The notes under the pieces are model-generated. The model did no database searches, was not told the DNA's origin, and saw nothing but the letters and a program-made list of their open reading frames with translations. Of a stretch of DNA of 64,000 nucleotides, positions 45,666 through 54,177 are shown one piece after another (within the stretch, counting starts at the first letter, position 1; the number at the start of each line of letters is the position of its first letter). The position numbers were made by a program, and so were the translations under genes. Source of the DNA: Candidatus Sulfopaludibacter sp. SbA3 (GTDB lineage: Bacteria; Acidobacteriota; Terriglobia; Bryobacterales; Bryobacteraceae); the NCBI GenBank assembly GCA_945890485.1, contig CAMDCN010000007.1, positions 248,001 to 312,000 on the forward strand. Direction: 5' to 3'.

Positions 45666-47845
45666 AGAACTGGAAGCAACTGATTGGCCTGGATAATTTG
45701 AGCGCGGACTATTCGTTCGCTCGCGGCGAATCGACGGGATATACGGCGGCGGCGAAGATTCCGGATACGTGGGTACCGACGACGTGCGGCTACTGTTCGG
45801 TGGGCTGCGGGATTGAGATTGGGGTGAAAGAGGGCCGGGCGATTGCGTCGCGGCCGCACGCAGCGCATCCGGTGAACCGGGGGAAGCTTTGTCCGAAGGG
45901 GTTGGCGGAGCACTACACGATTGATACGGACAACCGGCTGCGGACGCCGTTGCTGCGGAAGGGCGGGAAGCTGGTTCCGGTGTCGTGGGACGAGGCGCTT
46001 TCGACGATGGTCGAGAGGTTTCGCGGGACGCAGGCGCGGCACGGGGCGTCGGCGTTGGGCGTGCTGAGCACGGGGCAGTTGGTGACGGAGGAGTTCTACA
46101 CGCTGGGCAAGCTGGTGCAGCTTGGGTTTGGCACGAACAACTACGACGGGAACACGACGCTGTGCATGGCGAGTGCGGTGTCGGGGTACAAGGCGACGTT
46201 TGGATCGGATGGGCCGCCGGGATCGTACCAGGATATGGAAGATGCGGATGTGGTGTTCCTGATTGGGGCCAACATCGCGGACAACCATCCGATTCTGACG
46301 CAGTATCTGCATAACAAGCCGGGGCAGGTGGTGATTTCGGCGGATCCGCGGGTGACGAAGACGGCGATGCGGAGCGATCTGCATTTGCCGTTGCGGCCAC
46401 GGACGGACCTGGCGCTGTTGAATGGCTTGGCGCATTTGCTGATAGAGCTGGATCTGGTGGACCACGCGTTTATAGCGGCGCACACGCAGGGGTTCGAGGA
46501 GCTGCGGCGGTTCGTGGCGGAGTATCCGCCGGCGCGGGTGGCGGAGATTACGGGGCTGAGCCAGGAGCAGTTGTATAGAACGGCTTCGTTGTTGGGGCGG
46601 GCGAAGTCGGCGTTTCTGGCGTGGACGATGGGGGTGAACCACAGCACGCAGGGGACGGAGACGGTGAGCGCGATCTGCAATTTGTCGCTGCTGACGGGGA
46701 AGATTGGCAAAGCGGGTTCGGCGCCGTTTTCGATTACGGGCCAGTGCAACGCGATGGGGACGCGGGAGACGGGATTTACCGCTTCGCTGCCGGGGTACCG
46801 GAAGTTTGACAATCCGGCGGACCGGGCGGATTTGGCGCGGTTGTGGAACGTGGAGGAGAGCCGGCTGCCGCGGGCGCGGGGCGGGGCGTATCCGGACATC
46901 ATTGAGGGCGCGGTGGCGGGGCGGATTCGGGCGTTGTGGATTATTGCGACGAACCCGTTGGTGTCGTTCCCGAATCAGAGTTTGCTACGGCATGCGCTGG
47001 GGAATCTCGACTTTCTGGTGGTGCAGGATGGGTACCATCCGACGCCGACGACGGAGTTGGCGGACCTGGTGCTTCCCGCCGCGATCTGGGGCGAGAAGGA
47101 GGGGACGTACACGAACTCCGAGCGGCGGGTGAGCAAGGTGAACCGGGCGGTGGCGCCTCCGGGCGAGGCGAAGGCCGACTTCGAGATCTTCCTGGCGGTG
47201 GCGGAGAAGCTGGGATGCCGGGAGGAGTTGTACCCGGGATGGACGTGCGTGGAAGATGCGTTCAACGAATGGCGGCGGGTTTCGGCGGGGCGGCTTTGCG
47301 ACTACTCGGGGATTAGCTATGCGTTGCTGGCGGAGCAGGGCGCGGTGCAATGGCCGTATCCGGCGGGGGCGACGGAGGGCACGGAGCGGCTGTATGGGGA
47401 CGGCGCGTTTCCGACGGCGGACGGGCGGGCGAAGTTGACCTGCGCCGCGTGGGCGCCGTTCCCGGAGCAGCCCAACCGGGACTATCCGCTGATTCTGAAT
47501 ACGGGCCGGACGGTGGAGCATTGGCACACGCGGACGAAGACAAAAGAGGTGCCGATTCTCGAACGGCTCTCTCCGCATGCGTGGCTCGAGATGAATCCGC
47601 GCGACGCGCAGGCGATTGGCTTGCGGAGCCATGACCGGGTGAGCGTGGTGTCGCGGCGGGGGTCGGTGGAGAAGGTGGAGTTGCGGCTGACGGAGATCAT
47701 CGCGCCGGGCCAGGTTTTCATGCCCTTTCACTATTTTGAGGCGAACGTGAACGAAGTGACGCAGAGCGCCTTTGATCCGATTTCGCGGGAACCGAATTAC
47801 AAACAATGCGCTGTCCGGGTGGAGCGCTCAGGAGTCAACAAATGA
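45662..47845 (+). CDS. nasA: Molybdopterin-containing nitrate reductase, assimilatory type
   Basis: 727 residues from GTG 45662, which overlaps the previous stop. N terminus has the 4Fe-4S motif CGYCSVGCGIE and continues KEGRAIASRPHAAHPVNRGK, GLAEHYTIDTDNRL, then WTMGVNHSTQGTETVSAICN and GQCNAMGTRE, which are typical of NasA/NapA-type bis-MGD enzymes. No Tat signal, so it should stay in the cytoplasm. C-terminal bis-MGD domain: LNTGRTVEHWHTRTKT. It reduces nitrate to nitrite; electrons come from the preceding fused FeS/anchor protein (inference). Stop overlaps nirB ATG. Confidence 0.92.
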   Translation: MKNWKQLIGLDNLSADYSFARGESTGYTAAAKIPDTWVPTTCGYCSVGCGIEIGVKEGRAIASRPHAAHPVNRGKLCPKGLAEHYTIDTDNRLRTPLLRKGGKLVPVSWDEALSTMVERFRGTQARHGASALGVLSTGQLVTEEFYTLGKLVQLGFGTNNYDGNTTLCMASAVSGYKATFGSDGPPGSYQDMEDADVVFLIGANIADNHPILTQYLHNKPGQVVISADPRVTKTAMRSDLHLPLRPRTDLALLNGLAHLLIELDLVDHAFIAAHTQGFEELRRFVAEYPPARVAEITGLSQEQLYRTASLLGRAKSAFLAWTMGVNHSTQGTETVSAICNLSLLTGKIGKAGSAPFSITGQCNAMGTRETGFTASLPGYRKFDNPADRADLARLWNVEESRLPRARGGAYPDIIEGAVAGRIRALWIIATNPLVSFPNQSLLRHALGNLDFLVVQDGYHPTPTTELADLVLPAAIWGEKEGTYTNSERRVSKVNRAVAPPGEAKADFEIFLAVAEKLGCREELYPGWTCVEDAFNEWRRVSAGRLCDYSGISYALLAEQGAVQWPYPAGATEGTERLYGDGAFPTADGRAKLTCAAWAPFPEQPNRDYPLILNTGRTVEHWHTRTKTKEVPILERLSPHAWLEMNPRDAQAIGLRSHDRVSVVSRRGSVEKVELRLTEIIAPGQVFMPFHYFEANVNEVTQSAFDPISREPNYKQCAVRVERSGVNK

Positions 47846-50247
47846 ACAAACTCGTTCTTATTGGCAATGGCATGGCCGGGGTCGCTTGTATCGAGCAGAT
47901 CCTGAAGTTCCGGCAGGATTTCGACATCACGATTTTTGGTGACGAGACGCATGTGAACTATAACCGGATCCTGCTTTCGTCGGTGTTGGCTGGGGAGAAG
48001 AGCTCCAGCGACATCGTGTTGAACAGCATTGAGTGGTATCAGACAAACGGAATACGGGCGCGGCTGGGCGTGGCGATCCGGGAGATTGATCAGGCGCGGA
48101 AGGTGGTGATTGATCAGGATGGGAACGAGACTGAGTTCGACCAGTTGATCATAGCCACGGGGAGCAGCCCGTTTGTGCCGCAGGTGGAGGGCGTGAACAA
48201 GGAGAACATCCACGTTTTCCGCACGCTGGACGATACGCGGGCGTTGCTCGAAAAGTCGGCTCCGGGGGCGAAGGCGGTGGTGATTGGCGGCGGTCTGTTG
48301 GGGCTGGAGGCGGCGCGGGGTTTGCAGGTGCAGGGGTGCGACGTCAGCGTGGTCCATCTGATGGATACGTTGATGGAGCGGCAGTTGGATCCGGCGGGTG
48401 GCGCTTGTTTGCAGCGGAAGATGGAGGAGCTGGGCGTTCGGGTGTTGCTGGGGCGGAAGACGGAAGCGTTTCTGGGCAACGGCCATGTGCAGGGGCTGCG
48501 GTTCGCGGGCGGGGAGGAGATTGGCGCGGATCTGGTGGTGGTGGCGGCGGGGATCCGGCCGAACGCGCAACTGGCGCGGGAGGCGGGGCTGAAGGTAAAT
48601 CGCGGGATTGTGGTGAACGACTTCATGCAGACGTCGCACCCGGATATCTACGCGGTGGGGGAGTGCGCGGAGCACAACGGCATGGTTTACGGGTTGGTCG
48701 CGCCGTTGTATGAGCAGGGCAAGGCGCTGGCGGCGGCCGTCGCGGGGCGCACGGCGCCAGGGTTTAGCGGCGCGAATCTGTCGACGAAGTTGAAGATCAT
48801 GGGCGTGGATGTGTTCTCGGCGGGGTCGATTGAGGAGCAGGGCGAGGGGTTGGAGACGGTGCGGTATGAGGACCCGTCGCAGGGTGTTTATAAGCGGGTG
48901 TTTCTGCGGAACAACCGGTTGGTCGGCGCGATCTTGGTGGGGGATACGACGGATGATCGCAAGTATCTGGAGTGGCTGCGGTCGGGTGAGGACCTTTCGG
49001 CGCATCGGCGTCACTTGCTGTTCCCTCCCCCGATGGCCGATGCGGGTTCCGATGTGGCCGCGATGGCGGATAGCGAAACGGTGTGCGGGTGTATGGGCGT
49101 GACGAAGGGTGAGATCGTTCACGCGATTCATGAGCACGGGGTTTCGACGCTGGCGCAGTTGAAGGATCGGACGCGGGCGTCGACGGGTTGCGGTTCGTGT
49201 GCGGGAACGTGTTCATCGATTTTGCGGGCCGTTTCGCCGGACTTTGAGGACGAGTCCCGGAAGACGATCTGCGGTTGCCTGCCGTTCACGCAGGAGCAGT
49301 TGCGGACGATGATTCGCACTCAGAAGTTGCGATCGCCGCAGGACGTGTTGGACATCTATGGGAACGGGGAGGGCTGCGCAGTTTGCAAGCCGGCGCTGAG
49401 TTATCTGGTGGACGTGACGTGGTGCGGCGATCATCACGAAGACCGGTCGGCGCGGTTTATCAACGACCGGGTTCACGCGAACATTCAGAAAGACGGGACA
49501 TTTTCAGTGGTTCCCCGGATGCGGGGCGGGGTGACGACTCCGGCGGAGCTGCGGCGGATCGCCGATGTCGCGGAGAAGTACAAAGTGCCGCTTGTGAAGG
49601 TGACGGGGAGCCAGCGGCTGGATCTGCTGGGAGTTCGCAAGGAGGATTTGCCGGCGGTGTGGGAGGAGTTGGGCATGCCGTCGGGGCAGGCCTATACGAA
49701 GGGCGTCCGCATGGTGAAGACTTGCGTGGGGAACCAGTTCTGCCGGTTTGGGACGCAGGATGCGATCTCGGCGGGCGTCGAGTTGGAGACGCGGCTGGAG
49801 AATCTGTACACGCCGCATAAGTTCAAGCTGGCGGTGGTGGGCTGCCCGCGCAACTGCGCGGAAGCGACGGTGAAAGATGTCGGCCTGATCGGGCAGGAGG
49901 GGAGTTGGCAGATTGTGGTGGGCGGCGCGGCGGGGAAAGGCGTTCGGAAGGCCGACCTGCTGACGACGGTGGAGACAACGGAGGAGGCGCTGGAGGCGAG
50001 CGAAGTCTTCTTCCAGTACTACCGGGAGAACGCCAATTATCTGGAGCGCAGTTACGATTTCGTCGAGCGCCTGGGGATCGAGAAGATCCGGAAGGAGACG
50101 ATTTACGCCGCTCCGGAGGTTCGGCAGGCGTTGCTGGACCGGCTGCGGAAATCCAAAGACAAGTCCTACGATGCCTGGCTCGAACGTCTCGCGCCCCGGC
50201 CATCGCAGTTCGTGACGATTCAACCCATGGAGCACCAAACCGTATGA
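47842..50247 (+). CDS. nirB: Assimilatory nitrite reductase, large subunit
   Basis: 801 residues from ATG 47842, sharing ATGA with the upstream stop. Order: NAD(P)H/FAD domain (LVLIGNGMAGVACIEQILKF, AVVIGGGLLGLEAARGL), two BFD-like [2Fe-2S] segments (CGCMGVTKGEIVHAIHEHGV and CGCLPFTQEQLRTMI), then the siroheme/4Fe-4S half with TCVGNQFCRFGTQD and VVGCPRNCAEATVKDVGLIG. It reduces nitrite to ammonium with NAD(P)H. Cofactor steps are encoded at both ends of the cluster (cobA, hemD). Confidence 0.95.
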   Translation: MNKLVLIGNGMAGVACIEQILKFRQDFDITIFGDETHVNYNRILLSSVLAGEKSSSDIVLNSIEWYQTNGIRARLGVAIREIDQARKVVIDQDGNETEFDQLIIATGSSPFVPQVEGVNKENIHVFRTLDDTRALLEKSAPGAKAVVIGGGLLGLEAARGLQVQGCDVSVVHLMDTLMERQLDPAGGACLQRKMEELGVRVLLGRKTEAFLGNGHVQGLRFAGGEEIGADLVVVAAGIRPNAQLAREAGLKVNRGIVVNDFMQTSHPDIYAVGECAEHNGMVYGLVAPLYEQGKALAAAVAGRTAPGFSGANLSTKLKIMGVDVFSAGSIEEQGEGLETVRYEDPSQGVYKRVFLRNNRLVGAILVGDTTDDRKYLEWLRSGEDLSAHRRHLLFPPPMADAGSDVAAMADSETVCGCMGVTKGEIVHAIHEHGVSTLAQLKDRTRASTGCGSCAGTCSSILRAVSPDFEDESRKTICGCLPFTQEQLRTMIRTQKLRSPQDVLDIYGNGEGCAVCKPALSYLVDVTWCGDHHEDRSARFINDRVHANIQKDGTFSVVPRMRGGVTTPAELRRIADVAEKYKVPLVKVTGSQRLDLLGVRKEDLPAVWEELGMPSGQAYTKGVRMVKTCVGNQFCRFGTQDAISAGVELETRLENLYTPHKFKLAVVGCPRNCAEATVKDVGLIGQEGSWQIVVGGAAGKGVRKADLLTTVETTEEALEASEVFFQYYRENANYLERSYDFVERLGIEKIRKETIYAAPEVRQALLDRLRKSKDKSYDAWLERLAPRPSQFVTIQPMEHQTV

Positions 50248-50582
50248 AATGGATTCGCATTACTGAAACCGAGAACATTCCTCCGCGCGAAGGGCGCGTG
50301 ATTGCAGCGGGCAAAGAGCTTCCCGCTGATCCGATCGCCATTTTCAATCTAGGGGACCGGTTCGTAGCGATCGAGAACCGCTGCCCGCATGGTGGAGGGC
50401 CCCTGGCCGACGGGATTGTCGGCGGCGCCACCGTAACCTGCCCTCTGCACAATTGGCGGATCTGCCTCGATTCCGGGCGGGTTTCGCAACCGTGTGACGG
50501 CGCCGCGAGCACCGTCCGGACCTTCCCCGTTCGCGTCGACGAGGGAGTTCTGCTGGTAGGCATTTCCGAAACACCGCGCTAA
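50244..50582 (+). CDS. nirD: Nitrite reductase small subunit, Rieske-like
   Basis: 112 residues from ATG 50244 overlapping the nirB stop. The Rieske pattern is kept: CPHGGGPLADG and CPLHNW, so this NirD can bind a [2Fe-2S] cluster (many NirD have lost it). It partners NirB in the nitrite reductase complex. Confidence 0.94.
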   Translation: MKWIRITETENIPPREGRVIAAGKELPADPIAIFNLGDRFVAIENRCPHGGGPLADGIVGGATVTCPLHNWRICLDSGRVSQPCDGAASTVRTFPVRVDEGVLLVGISETPR

Positions 50583-50676
50583 CGCGCACTTCGCGCCTCA
50601 ACGTCTGAGGCCATCAGCCCCTCCCCGTTCGAATAACTGACGCCCAACTCTTCGACCGCTCAAGGAGCACCCTATT

Positions 50677-51999
50677 GTGATCATTCGCAACAAAGCTACC
50701 CGTCTGCGCCTACTCGACTTTTCGTCGTCGCCGATGCGCGCGTTTCACATGACTTGGCTTGCCTTCTTCCTCTGTTTCTTCGGCTGGTTCGGCATCGCAC
50801 CGCTGATGCCGGTCGTCCGGGAGGAGCTACACCTGACGAAGGGGCAGATTGGCAACATCATCATCGCCTCGGTGGCGATTACCGTTCTCGCCCGACTGCT
50901 CTTCGGCTGGCTTTGCGACCGGATTGGGCCGCGCCGCAGCTACTCCTGGTTGTTGATCCTGGGATCGCTTCCGGTGATGGGCATCGGCTTCGCGGATAGC
51001 TACGAGAGCTTTCTGCTGTTCCGTCTCGCCATTGGCGCGATTGGCGCCTCGTTTGTGATCACGCAGTATCACACGTCCGTGATGTTCGCGCCGAATGTGG
51101 TGGGGACCGCGAACGCGACTGCGGCGGGCTGGGGCAACCTGGGCGGCGGCGTGACCCAGATGGTGATGCCGCTGGTCTTCAGCGCCATGCTCGGCTTGGG
51201 CGCCAACGCCTGGTGGGGTTGGCGGCTGGCGATGGTGGTGCCGGGAGTCGCCCTCTTCCTGGCCGGAATTGCTTACTACTTTCTGACCAAGGACACGCCC
51301 GAAGGAAACTTTGAAGAGCTCCGGGCCCGTGGGGAGCTATCCCGCCCGTCGGCTGCAACCGGCGCTTTCTGGGAGGCCTGCCGCGACCGCCGCGTTTGGG
51401 CGCTGGCTGGACTCTACGCCTGCTGCTTCGGCCTGGAGTTGACGATCGACAATATCGCGGCGCTCTACTTCGTCGACTACTTCAAGCTGGATCTGCAGAG
51501 CGCCGGGCTGCTGGCGGGTAGCTTTGGCCTGATGAACCTATTCGCCCGTGCGTTGGGCGGCATTGTGAGCGACCGGTGCGGCGTGCGTTGGGGTCTGCGC
51601 GGCCGGACGTATCTGCTGGGGGCGGTGATCGGGTTGGAGGGATTGGCGCTGATCGCGTTCTCGCAGGCGCGGTGGCTGCCGCTGGCGGTGGCTGGAATGC
51701 TGGTAACGGGTCTGTTCGTGAAGATGTCGAACGGCGCCACGTATTCGGTGGTTCCTTTCGTCAACCGGCGGGCGTTGGGGGCGGTCTCCGGGATTGTGGG
51801 CGCGGGCGGCAACGTCGGCGCGGTGCTGGCCGGTTTCCTGTTCAAGACAGAGGCTCTCTCCTGGCCGCAGGCGCTGCTGATTCTCGGCGTGGTGGTGACC
51901 GTGGCTTCCTCGCTTGCCTTGTTCGTTCGTTTCCCTCAAGCAGCGGAGAGCCGGAGCGCGCCGGTGTTGGAGCCAGCGGCCGTGGCTGCGGGAGACTGA
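50677..51999 (+). CDS. narK: NarK/NasA-type nitrate/nitrite transporter (MFS)
   Basis: 440 residues from GTG 50677 (AAGGAG at 50662). Twelve TM helices in the NarK family pattern: WLAFFLCFFGWFGIAPLMP, the NNP signature GWGNLGGGVTQMVMPLVF, FDIFTNRPV-like second signature (GLFVKMSNGATYSVVPFV). It imports nitrate and/or exports nitrite. Downstream of nirD by 94 nt, which may hold a separate promoter. Confidence 0.94.
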   Translation: MIIRNKATRLRLLDFSSSPMRAFHMTWLAFFLCFFGWFGIAPLMPVVREELHLTKGQIGNIIIASVAITVLARLLFGWLCDRIGPRRSYSWLLILGSLPVMGIGFADSYESFLLFRLAIGAIGASFVITQYHTSVMFAPNVVGTANATAAGWGNLGGGVTQMVMPLVFSAMLGLGANAWWGWRLAMVVPGVALFLAGIAYYFLTKDTPEGNFEELRARGELSRPSAATGAFWEACRDRRVWALAGLYACCFGLELTIDNIAALYFVDYFKLDLQSAGLLAGSFGLMNLFARALGGIVSDRCGVRWGLRGRTYLLGAVIGLEGLALIAFSQARWLPLAVAGMLVTGLFVKMSNGATYSVVPFVNRRALGAVSGIVGAGGNVGAVLAGFLFKTEALSWPQALLILGVVVTVASSLALFVRFPQAAESRSAPVLEPAAVAAGD

Positions 52000-52002
52000 C
52001 CG

Positions 52003-53307
52003 GTGCGGACGCCGCTGTTGTGCCTGATGCTGCTTGCACCGGCCGGGGCCGCCGAACCGGCCCCTGCCGGTGCGGTGAAGCCGTGGGATACGACAATCGC
52101 GAAGCAGACGCGGGAACGGCTGCCTTCCTGGATCCGGCTTTCCGGCGAGTTCCGTACACGAGTGGAAGGCCGGACGGGATTCAATTTCCAGCCCGGCAAC
52201 GATGACGCCTATGGTCTCTTCCGAATTCGCGTCAACGTCTCGCTGCTGCCCGCGTCGTGGCTGGAGGTGTATTTCCAGGGGCAGGACGCGCGCGTGGCGG
52301 GGATCGACGCGGGACGGCCGCTGGGGATCTTCAAGAATCCCGCGGACATCCGCCAGGCCTACGTTCGGCTTGGACGAGGGGACGGGCCGGTGAAACTCAC
52401 GGTGGGGCGGCAGCTCTTGAACTATGGCGCGCAACGGATGCTCGGCCCGCTCGACTGGACGAACAATAGCCGGACGTGGGATACCGTGAAACTCGAACTG
52501 GGGCGTCCCCATGCGAAGGTTGATCTGTTTGCCTCCGCGGTGGTCGAAAACGACCCCACGCGGCGGATTGACCATTCGCGCCGGGGCTACAACATTCACG
52601 GCGCCTACGGTTCGTTCAGCCGGGTGGTGCCGAATGCAGTGGTTGAGCCGTACCTGCTCTACCGGACGGGCGGCCAGTCTGGTGTCGCCAGTGCCGGGCT
52701 GCGCTTGGCGTCTCTGCCTGGCAAGGCCGCTTTGCGTGGCTACGATTATCAGTTGGAGGCGGTCCGCCAATCGGGACGGTATGCGGGCCTGGCCCACCGG
52801 GCTTGGTCGCTGTCGGTGTTGGGAGGAAAGACGATGACCTCGCGGCGGTGGTCGCCCCGGGTTTCCGCCGAGTACAGCGCCGCCTCCGGCGACGCGGATC
52901 CGGGCGACCGGACGCACCGGACCTTCGATCATCTGTTGGGGACGAATCACCTGTTCTACGGATTGGTGGATGCCGTGGGCTGGCAGAACATGCGCAATGT
53001 GAGGTTGGGCTTTGATGCGCGGCCGCGGAAGGGCGTGCAGTTCGCGGCGGACTACCATTGGCTGTGGGTAGGGACGGCTCGCGATGCATTGTACGATGTG
53101 GCTGGCCGGGCGACGGTGCGTCCACGGGCTGGTCAAACCGCCCGGTCGATCGGCACGGAACTCGACTTCACGGTAGGCTGGAGCGTGACGCCGCAATGGA
53201 AGGCGGGAGGCGGCGTGGGTCGGCTGTTTGCGGGAGAGTTCCTGAAGCGGAATGCTGGCGGCGCGAGCCAGCTTTTCCCGTTTGTCTTCGCGCAATACTC
53301 ATTTTAG
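52003..53307 (+). CDS. Alginate-export-type outer-membrane porin
   Basis: 434 residues from GTG 52003, 3 nt after the transporter stop. Signal peptide (LLCLMLLAPAGAA), then a beta-barrel of the alginate_exp (PF13372-type) family: RLSGEFRTRVEGRTGFNF, YGLFRIRVNVSLLPASWLEV, GRQLLNYGAQRMLG, and the barrel-closing aromatic FVFAQYSF at the C terminus. In this cluster it could let nitrate or nitrite cross the outer membrane; that is inferred from position only. Confidence 0.85.
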   Translation: MRTPLLCLMLLAPAGAAEPAPAGAVKPWDTTIAKQTRERLPSWIRLSGEFRTRVEGRTGFNFQPGNDDAYGLFRIRVNVSLLPASWLEVYFQGQDARVAGIDAGRPLGIFKNPADIRQAYVRLGRGDGPVKLTVGRQLLNYGAQRMLGPLDWTNNSRTWDTVKLELGRPHAKVDLFASAVVENDPTRRIDHSRRGYNIHGAYGSFSRVVPNAVVEPYLLYRTGGQSGVASAGLRLASLPGKAALRGYDYQLEAVRQSGRYAGLAHRAWSLSVLGGKTMTSRRWSPRVSAEYSAASGDADPGDRTHRTFDHLLGTNHLFYGLVDAVGWQNMRNVRLGFDARPRKGVQFAADYHWLWVGTARDALYDVAGRATVRPRAGQTARSIGTELDFTVGWSVTPQWKAGGGVGRLFAGEFLKRNAGGASQLFPFVFAQYSF

Positions 53308-53328
53308 GGAGCAAGCCCTTTTACCCTC

Positions 53329-54177
53329 ATGGCTTTTGACGGACTGAAAATCGTATGCCTGGAGAGCCGCCGCGCGGACGACCTTGCTTCGCTATTGCGG
53401 AGGCAGGGCGGCGATCCATTCCTGGCTCCGTCGGTGAAAGAGCGCTCGGTGGAAGACCATTCGGTGGCCTTTCGTCTGGTGGAGCAGTTGGAGGCCGGGG
53501 AGGTGGACATCCTGATCTGCATGACTGGGGCGGGCCTTTCGTTCCTGAAGGATGTGGTGAGCGCGCAGATCCCGGGCGAGCGACTGGGTGCGGCGTTGCG
53601 CCGGGCTGCGGTGGTGTCTCGTGGGTCGAAGCCCATTCCGGTGTTGCGAGCGCTACAGGTTCCGGTGGCGGAGTTGATTCCGGAGCCGAACACGTGGCGA
53701 GAGGTGGTGACGGCGGTAGCGCGCCGGGTAGACACGTATGGGGAGCGGCGGATTGCGATTCAGGAGTATGGGCGTCCGAATCTGGAGATGAACCAGGCGT
53801 TGGAGGCGCTGGGCGCGGTGGTGACACCCTACGCGCTATACCGTTGGGAGCTGCCGGATGATGTGGGGCCATTGCGGCAGGCGGTGCGCGGCCTGACGGA
53901 GGGCCGGTTCGACGTGATCATTTTCACGTCGTCGATTCAGTTGGATCATCTGCTGGAGGTGGCTTCGACGTTAGGCGTGGCCGAGGAGGTGGAGCAGGTT
54001 CTGAAGTCGGGGATCGTGGTCGTCTCGATTGGACCGGTGATGTCGGAGGCGTTGCGCGCACGAGGCATTGAGCCTGACATTGAGCCGCAGAGTCCGAAGA
54101 TGGGGGCGATGGTGAAGGCGGCTTCCTTGGAGGCAAACGACGTGTTGGCCCGGAGGAATCTGGCGCGAAAGGGCTAG
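53329..54177 (+). CDS. hemD: Uroporphyrinogen-III synthase
   Basis: 282 residues. HemD pattern: a two-domain fold with LKIVCLESRRADDLASLLRR, VDILICMTGAGLSFLKDVV, LRRAAVVSRGSKPIPVLRAL, VVTPYALYRWELPDDV and FDVIIFTSSIQLDHLLEV. It makes uroporphyrinogen III, the substrate of CobA, so cobA and hemD bracket the cluster and supply siroheme. It ends 4 bp inside the end of the oppositely oriented gene at 54174. Confidence 0.9.
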   Translation: MAFDGLKIVCLESRRADDLASLLRRQGGDPFLAPSVKERSVEDHSVAFRLVEQLEAGEVDILICMTGAGLSFLKDVVSAQIPGERLGAALRRAAVVSRGSKPIPVLRALQVPVAELIPEPNTWREVVTAVARRVDTYGERRIAIQEYGRPNLEMNQALEALGAVVTPYALYRWELPDDVGPLRQAVRGLTEGRFDVIIFTSSIQLDHLLEVASTLGVAEEVEQVLKSGIVVVSIGPVMSEALRARGIEPDIEPQSPKMGAMVKAASLEANDVLARRNLARKG

